A stretch of 9,835 nucleotides of DNA from Candidatus Omnitrophota bacterium. Its GTDB lineage: Bacteria > Omnitrophota > Gorgyraeia > Duberdicusellales > 4484-171. The notes beneath the pieces were generated by a model. The model saw only the letters and a list, made by a program, of their open reading frames with translations, was not told the origin of the DNA and ran no database searches. The stretch covers positions 1 through 9,835 of the forward strand of contig JALOBR010000050.1 of the NCBI GenBank assembly GCA_023228195.1, written 5' to 3'. Positions 6,968 through 9,835 of the stretch are shown piece after piece. The position numbers and the translations under genes are program-made. The first letter of the stretch is position 1, and every line of letters begins with the position of its first letter.

Positions 6968-7930
6968 TCAGGTAGTAATTTTAATCAACAAAAGAAAGGA
7001 TGCGTTGAAAGAGTTGTGTATGATGTGAAATAGAATAGGGGAAGCTATGTTTTTGTTTTTCTCGTATATGTAGCAAAGGCCGATTGACAATATCAATAAA
7101 GGTAAAACATCGTGGCTGCTTCGATGAAGCATAGCAAATAGAAACGAAGAGGAAACCGCGGATAGTAAAAAATTATATTTTTTCCTTAATAATTTATAAA
7201 TAAAACCCCGGAAAAAAATTTCTTCTGCAACGGGGCCCAGGAATATAATCTGAAAGAGAAGGAGAGATAAAAGAGGAATATTTCTTATCTTTAAAAACAA
7301 TTCTATCGCCGGATTAATTGAAGTTGTAATGCCAGATTTTTCCAAAATAAAACTATTTATAAAGATGGTACCCACCAGAATGGGCAGAATCATTAAATAA
7401 TTTTTTATTACGCCTAGGGCCCTGCTTGTGTTTAATCTAAAATCAAGATAGCTGCTTTTGATATATTTACAAGTTATCAAAATAACCCCGGTCTCGATAG
7501 CTAAATTAGAAAATATAATTGCGCCCAGAGGATTAACTTTGAGTTTAAAAATAAGTATTAACCATTGCGAAAAATAAATTATAAGCGCAAGAAACATTAC
7601 GAAAAATATAAGCTGGCTTGTTTCTTCTTGTCGCAGAGGGAATGATTCTACGTGCTTTTTGAAGTTGAATAAGGGTTTTTTGAAGTTATGAATAATGAAA
7701 TTGACCAGATTGAACAATCCCGCAAGAATAGCCATCAAATATATTGATATTAAGATTTCAATCAGAAATAGATATGGATTATTGAGGAGCTTGCTCTTGT
7801 CTAAGGCTATTTTAAATTGCTGATGTTTTATCGGCCCTGTCGGGATAGATAGTTGAATAAATACAATTAGAAGAAAGCAAAGGATGTTTAGGAGGATAAA
7901 GGCGTTTCGTTTATTGCTAGGTTTTAGCAT
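6968..7930 (-). CDS. CPBP-family intramembrane metalloprotease
   Basis: This 320-residue polytopic membrane protein carries the three motifs of the CPBP (Rce1/Abi) family. They are EEIFFR (236-241, EExxxR), FAMLH (265-269, FxxxH) and HIIHN (302-306, HxxxN). The glutamates and histidines form the catalytic site within the membrane. Bacterial members have been linked to processing of peptides or immunity, but most have no known substrate. Hydrophobic segments lie at about 10-30, 53-80, 106-130, 136-154, 177-195, 218-234 and 254-290. I start at ATG 7930 (MLKPSNKRNAF). The open frame continues upstream for 42 more codons, but that part is translated GC-rich repeat DNA (GLRRGDRG-like residues) and has no relation to the family. 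A weak CATACT box lies seven bases before this ATG. No Shine-Dalgarno site is seen. Confidence 0.85.
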   Translation of the reverse strand: MLKPSNKRNAFILLNILCFLLIVFIQLSIPTGPIKHQQFKIALDKSKLLNNPYLFLIEILISIYLMAILAGLFNLVNFIIHNFKKPLFNFKKHVESFPLRQEETSQLIFFVMFLALIIYFSQWLILIFKLKVNPLGAIIFSNLAIETGVILITCKYIKSSYLDFRLNTSRALGVIKNYLMILPILVGTIFINSFILEKSGITTSINPAIELFLKIRNIPLLSLLLFQIIFLGPVAEEIFFRGFIYKLLRKKYNFLLSAVSSSFLFAMLHRSSHDVLPLLILSIGLCYIYEKNKNIASPILFHIIHNSFNASFLLLIKITT

Positions 7931-7965
7931 GAAGAACAGTATGAATAAAATGTTTGCTGTTTCAT

Positions 7966-8034
7966 CTCGGTCGCCTCGTCCGGAGGCCTCGGTACTCCCT
8001 CGGACATTACGTCCTCGGTCGCCTCGTCGGAGTC
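7966..8034. repeat. Direct repeat, two copies 48 bases apart
   Basis: CTCGGTCGCCTCGTC occurs at 7966-7980 and again at 8014-8028, each followed by a GGAG. The tract is markedly GC-rich compared with the flanking CPBP gene. Its second copy runs directly into the 55-bp unit that begins at 8023. It is the distal end of the repeat cluster downstream of tRNA-Ser. Confidence 0.7.
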
Positions 8035-8096
8035 CGTTGTCTTCTGTTTTGGCCAACTACTCCGACTAGAACGGAGTCTCGTCGGAGTAGTTGGCC
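8023..8096. repeat. Diverged 55-bp repeat unit, tRNA-Ser side
   Basis: CTCGTCGGAGT occurs at 8023 and 8078, exactly 55 bases apart. The unit 8023-8077 aligns without gaps to the unit at 8455-8509 near tRNA-Leu, about 40 of 55 bases agreeing by hand count. It is therefore the same repeat family at a second site, with the same period but diverged in sequence. Confidence 0.75.
8051..8096. repeat. Perfect 16-bp stem-loop in the repeat cluster
   Basis: GGCCAACTACTCCGAC (8051-8066) is perfectly complementary to 8081-8096, with a 14-base loop. The plus strand has TTTT at 8097-8100, so it looks like a terminator in that direction, but no plus-strand gene ends here. On the minus strand A residues follow. 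It is better read as part of the repeat family, whose counterpart near tRNA-Leu forms only a weaker stem. Confidence 0.75.
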
Positions 8097-8168
8097 TTTT
8101 CCTAAATGTTCCGCGAAACCACCCCCCAATTCTGGTTCGGTGGTTTCGCGGTATATGTAGGACAACGG
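8097..8168 (-). other. tRNA-flanking palindromic element, copy 1 (after tRNA-Ser)
   Basis: A 13-bp stem, CCGCGAAACCACC (8111-8123) with its complement at 8139-8151, encloses a 15-base loop. The flank TTTTCCTAAATGTTCCG (8097-8113) and the loop core TTCTGGTT are nearly identical in the second copy at 8577-8654. The stem differs between copies by compensatory pairs. GACAACGG (8161-8168) touches the tRNA 3' end and can pair with CCGTTGTC at 8034-8041, enclosing both hairpins. Strand is given as that of the tRNA; whether it acts as RNA or DNA is unknown. Confidence 0.65.
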
Positions 8169-8257
8169 AGAGGGTGAGATTTGAACTCACGGTCCCGCTT
8201 TTGGCAGGACTTCCGATTTCGAGTCGGACGCCTTCAACCGGGCTCAGCCACCTCTCC
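8166..8257 (-). tRNA. tRNA-Ser (anticodon CGA)
   Basis: This is a 92-base class II tRNA. The acceptor stem is GGAGAGG (5' end at 8257) with CCTCTCC (8173-8167), followed by discriminator G at 8166, as expected for serine. The anticodon stem TCCGA/TCGGA encloses the loop CTCGAAA, giving anticodon CGA for UCG codons. The long variable arm is GTCCTGC/GCGGGAC, and the T arm is GTGAG-TTCAAAT-CTCAC. CCA is not encoded; TTGTCC follows directly, and the terminal bases overlap the inverted repeat of the flanking element. Confidence 0.95.
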
Positions 8258-8268
8258 TTAATGAGCAG

Positions 8269-8305
8269 ATACATTTTTTCTGCCTTTTCGGCAGAAAAAA
8301 TGTAT
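8269..8305. repeat. Perfect 16-bp AT-rich hairpin upstream of tRNA-Ser
   Basis: ATACATTTTTTCTGCC (8269-8284) pairs perfectly with 8290-8305 around the five-base loop TTTTC. The T and A runs are inside the stem, so it is not a standard intrinsic terminator, and it is 11 bases upstream of the tRNA-Ser 5' end. If tRNA-Ser is transcribed from a site further upstream, this hairpin is in its 5' leader and could mark a processing site. Confidence 0.7.
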
Positions 8306-8319
8306 AGGCCCAACTATTA

Positions 8320-8403
8320 AGACGATAGCCGTCTGCGGATTAACTTCCGCCGAGTTGAGGAAATATCCGTAAGAATATTTCCGATTATCCAGCGAGGCGG
8401 AAG
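8320..8403. other. Structured intergenic segment between the two tRNA genes
   Basis: Three nested or adjacent pairings occur: AGACG (8320-8324) with CGTCT (8330-8334); CTTCCGCC (8344-8351) with GGCGGAAG (8396-8403); and inside it GGAAATAT (8359-8366) with ATATTTCC (8375-8382). An alternative hairpin, GCGGA (8335-8339) with TCCGC (8346-8350), competes with the long outer stem. I see no open frame of quality and match it to no RNA family I know. It may be a small RNA, a leader structure or a decayed mobile element. Confidence 0.4.
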
Positions 8404-8423
8404 AAGGTACAAGACATATCTTA

Positions 8424-8432
8424 AGTATACCA
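8424..8432 (-). promoter_or_regulatory. Possible extended -10 promoter for tRNA-Ser
   Basis: The minus strand reads TGGTATACT (8432-8424), an extended -10 (TGn plus TATACT) with no good -35. Transcription would begin near 8417 and pass through the structured segment and the hairpin before reaching tRNA-Ser, giving a leader of about 160 bases. Chance occurrence is quite possible. Confidence 0.3.
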
Positions 8433-8450
8433 ATTGCGACCGAATTCCTC

Positions 8451-8586
8451 GAGCCTCGTCGGAGTTCGTTGTCCTTCACCTGTGACAACCACTACGACTC
8501 GGACGGAGCCTCGTCGGAGTTCGTTGTCCTTCACCTGTGACAACCACTACGACTCGGACGGAGCCTCGTCGGAGTTCGTTGTCCTT
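8451..8586. repeat. 55-bp tandem repeat, 2.5 copies, near tRNA-Leu
   Basis: Two full units (8451-8505 and 8506-8560) are identical over all 55 bases, and a third partial copy (8561-8586) follows. Each begins GAGCCTCGTCGGAGTTCG and contains GTTGTC and GACAAC, which can pair within a unit. There are no spacers, so it is not a CRISPR array. The unit length is not a multiple of three. GC is well above that of neighbouring genes. The partial copy merges with the palindromic element at 8577. Confidence 0.92.
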
Positions 8587-8654
8587 TTCCTAAATATTCC
8601 GAGAAAACGCCCCCATTTCTGGTTGAGCGTTTTCTCGGAATAGGAAGGACAACG
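8577..8654 (-). other. tRNA-flanking palindromic element, copy 2 (after tRNA-Leu)
   Basis: The core is a perfect 16-bp stem (8595-8610 with 8627-8642), including CCGAGAAAACGC, around a 16-base loop with TTCTGGTT. Outside it CCTA pairs with TAGG, and CGTTGTCC (8577-8584) with GGACAACG (8647-8654), making a near-continuous long hairpin with small bulges. It begins four T residues after the tRNA-Leu 3' end. Flank and loop match copy 1 at 8097-8168, and the stem shows three compensatory pair changes relative to it. Strand is given as that of the tRNA. Confidence 0.7.
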
Positions 8655-8658
8655 AAAA

Positions 8659-8740
8659 TGCGGAAGGAGGGACTTGAACCCTCATGGAGTTACCCATACG
8701 CTTCTGAGACGTACGCGTATGCCAATTCCGCCACTTCCGC
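8659..8740 (-). tRNA. tRNA-Leu (anticodon CAG)
   Basis: This is an 82-base class II tRNA. The acceptor stem is GCGGAAG (5' end at 8740) with CTTCCGC (8666-8660) and discriminator A at 8659, as expected for leucine. The D region reads TGGCGGAATTGGCA. The anticodon loop CTCAGAA sits between TACGT and GCGTA, giving anticodon CAG for CUG codons. The variable region contains GGGTAACTCC, and the T arm is GAGGG-TTCAAGT-CCCTC. CCA is not encoded, and TTTT follows the 3' end directly. Confidence 0.95.
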
Positions 8741-8751
8741 AACAGATGAAA

Positions 8752-8803
8752 AATGTTAAGGCTGAGATTAAGGTCAAGTACCAAATTTCTCAGCTTTAAC
8801 ATT
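8752..8803 (-). repeat. 16-bp inverted repeat in the tRNA-Leu 5' leader
   Basis: AATGTTAAGGCTGAGA (8752-8767) pairs with 8788-8803 over 16 positions with a single G-T wobble, around a 20-base loop. It lies between the predicted minus-strand promoter and the tRNA-Leu 5' end, so it should fold in the pre-tRNA leader about 11 bases before the mature end. Confidence 0.65.
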
Positions 8804-8812
8804 AACCTTTAT

Positions 8813-8842
8813 ATAATACCTGTATTTTATTGTCTTTGTCAA
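8813..8842 (-). promoter_or_regulatory. Minus-strand promoter for tRNA-Leu
   Basis: On the minus strand a consensus TTGACA (8842-8837) is followed after 18 bases by TATTAT (8818-8813). Transcription should start near 8806, with the inverted repeat and then tRNA-Leu downstream. The -35 box overlaps that of the divergent AEC transporter promoter. Confidence 0.6.
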
Positions 8843-8863
8843 CAAAATATACTATGTTATAAT
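8836..8863 (+). promoter_or_regulatory. Promoter of the AEC transporter gene (leaderless)
   Basis: TTGTCA (8836-8841) and a perfect TATAAT (8858-8863) are 16 bases apart. The -10 box ends six bases before ATG 8870, so the predicted +1 is the start codon itself. No Shine-Dalgarno site precedes it. The -35 box is nearly coincident with the opposite-strand TTGACA. Confidence 0.65.
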
Positions 8864-8869
8864 TCTACT

Positions 8870-9817
8870 ATGATTGAAATATCTTTAGCTGTTGTGAAGC
8901 TTACCCTAATCACTGTATTAGGATATTATTTTTACAAAAGGAGCGTTATTGACCAAAAGGTCCTTAATTTCCTGACTTTTTTTGTTGTAAATTTTACCAT
9001 TCCTTTTTTGGCTTTTTCTCATATAGTTGGAAATTTAGAACGAGATATCAAACCACCGCCGTTTGTGTTTATGCTATTAAGTTTTATAATTTTTGGTGGA
9101 AGTTTTATTTTGGGATATATTTTTTCATTCAAGAGAAGCCATGAATTTAAGAAAGAATTTACCAGCCTTGTAAGTTTCCAGAATTGTGGTTATCTCCCTC
9201 TAAGTATGGCAGCTTTCTTGTTTCCCGTAAATATGAAAGAAAAGTTTATTATCTATACTTTTCTTTATATGGTTGGCTTCGATATAATTTTTTGGTCCGT
9301 AGGCACTCATTTTATTTTTAGGGAGAAAGGTGAACAATTTAAATTAAAATCTATTTTTACTCCACCGATAATTGCAACCATATCAGCCGTTATATGTGTA
9401 TATGCGGGTATCGTAAAATTTATACCGCAGGTTTTACTCGGGCCGATTAAAATGATGGGCGATACGAGTTTTGTGCTTTCAATGTTGATATTGGGTTGTT
9501 GGCTTGCGCGTATTGACACTACGTCGCTACGCAAAAAAATGCCGATAGTCCTGGAGGCGAGCGCGCTTAAGCTTATAATCGTTCCTCTTGTTTTTTTGAT
9601 TTTTGTTGTAAAATTTGATGTTTCTTCGATTTTTGGGCTTTTTATTATCATACAGGCTGCGATGCCTTCTGCGGCATCTTTGCCTATTGTTGTTAATTTG
9701 CATAAAGCCGATAGCGAATTTGTTTCGCAAGGAGTATTGTTTACTCACATTTTAAGTATATTCACTATTCCCTTGTGGGTTGGTTTATACCTTAAGTTTT
9801 CTCATTTTTATTTTTGA
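8870..9817 (+). CDS. AEC-family permease (auxin efflux carrier type)
   Basis: This 315-residue inner-membrane protein has about ten hydrophobic segments in two halves. Features typical of the AEC family are visible: NFTIPFL (41-47) in the second helix, FQNCGYLPLSM (103-113) where relatives have an N-x-G-x-x-x-x-P/S crossing, and QAAMPSAAS (262-270). The terminal segment is GVLFTHILSIFTIPLW (288-303). Bacterial members export or exchange organic anions such as malate or malonate; the substrate here is unknown. ATG 8870 is chosen although the frame is open back to 8753. The -10 box at 8858-8863 would be inside a longer gene, the family N-terminus begins with this helix, and the upstream part is the inverted repeat and tRNA leader. 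The gene ends 18 bases before the window end, with no terminator visible. Confidence 0.88.
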   Translation: MIEISLAVVKLTLITVLGYYFYKRSVIDQKVLNFLTFFVVNFTIPFLAFSHIVGNLERDIKPPPFVFMLLSFIIFGGSFILGYIFSFKRSHEFKKEFTSLVSFQNCGYLPLSMAAFLFPVNMKEKFIIYTFLYMVGFDIIFWSVGTHFIFREKGEQFKLKSIFTPPIIATISAVICVYAGIVKFIPQVLLGPIKMMGDTSFVLSMLILGCWLARIDTTSLRKKMPIVLEASALKLIIVPLVFLIFVVKFDVSSIFGLFIIIQAAMPSAASLPIVVNLHKADSEFVSQGVLFTHILSIFTIPLWVGLYLKFSHFYF

Positions 9818-9835
9818 GACGCACAGATGGCCACA

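Noticed and set aside
8051..8100. Intrinsic terminator on the plus strand
   Set aside because: The stem and TTTT fit, but no plus-strand gene precedes it. It belongs to the repeat family, and on the tRNA strand A residues follow the stem.
8442..8453. Adjacent GAATTC and CTCGAG as a cloning linker artefact
   Set aside because: The CTCGAG overlaps the start of the natural 55-bp repeat, the flanks show no vector sequence, and chance restriction sites are common.
8451..8586. CRISPR array
   Set aside because: The repeated 55-bp units are directly adjacent with no spacers, only 2.5 copies exist, and no cas gene is near.
7884..8643. Several small open frames of 61-129 codons on both strands
   Set aside because: They run through the GC-rich repeats and across the tRNA-Ser gene, have repetitive arginine/serine-rich products, and lack ribosome-binding sites.
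8577..8654. Integron attC site
   Set aside because: The ends (CGTTGTCC/GGACAACG) do not fit the RYYYAAC/GTTRRRY core pattern, and no integrase or cassette genes are present.
8753..8869. Upstream extension of the AEC transporter
   Set aside because: It would translate the inverted repeat and both promoters, and relatives begin at the helix following ATG 8870.

Overview
The window looks like one contig stretch from a Gram-negative-type bacterium of low to moderate GC. It encodes a lipobox protein, two signal-peptide proteins that end in phenylalanine like outer-membrane barrels, and a type IV pilin-like protein. The mixture (pseudopilin, DUF2490-like barrel, PiT plus DUF47 pair, M48 lipoprotein, CPBP protease) is the kind seen in uncultured lineages such as Omnitrophota. 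That placement is an impression from gene content and style, not a search result.

Bases 1-2784 hold a pseudopilin, an unrecognised outer-membrane-like protein and a GlcD-type FAD oxidoreductase. Bases 2929-4619 hold a two-gene phosphate unit: a PiT permease followed by a PhoU-like DUF47 protein whose ribosome-binding site overlaps the permease stop. A DUF2490-like barrel (minus) and pyrE (plus) are divergent around 5446. pyrE is followed almost without a gap by an M48 lipoprotein metalloprotease. A CPBP-family membrane protease lies convergent to it at 6968-7930.

Bases 7931-8812 are the accessory part. Two class II tRNA genes, tRNA-Ser(CGA) and tRNA-Leu(CAG), lie on the minus strand and are embedded in GC-rich repeats. 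Each is followed at its 3' side by a related palindromic element. The element has a conserved flank and loop, and three base pairs of its stem differ between the two copies by compensatory changes. Beside each copy are copies of a 55-bp unit: two identical full copies plus a partial one near tRNA-Leu, and a diverged version with the same 55-bp spacing near tRNA-Ser. More hairpins lie in the presumed 5' leaders of both tRNAs. These repeats create several spurious open frames, including an artificial 42-residue N-terminal extension of the CPBP protein.

The promoters form a second theme. Several genes have a sigma70-like -10 box 6-10 bases before the start codon and no Shine-Dalgarno sequence, which predicts leaderless or near-leaderless mRNAs (PiT, AEC transporter, barrel protein, FAD oxidoreductase). 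DUF47 and pyrE, by contrast, have strong AGGAGG-type sites. Two divergent gene pairs appear to share or overlap their -35 boxes. The window ends with an AEC-family permease (8870-9817).
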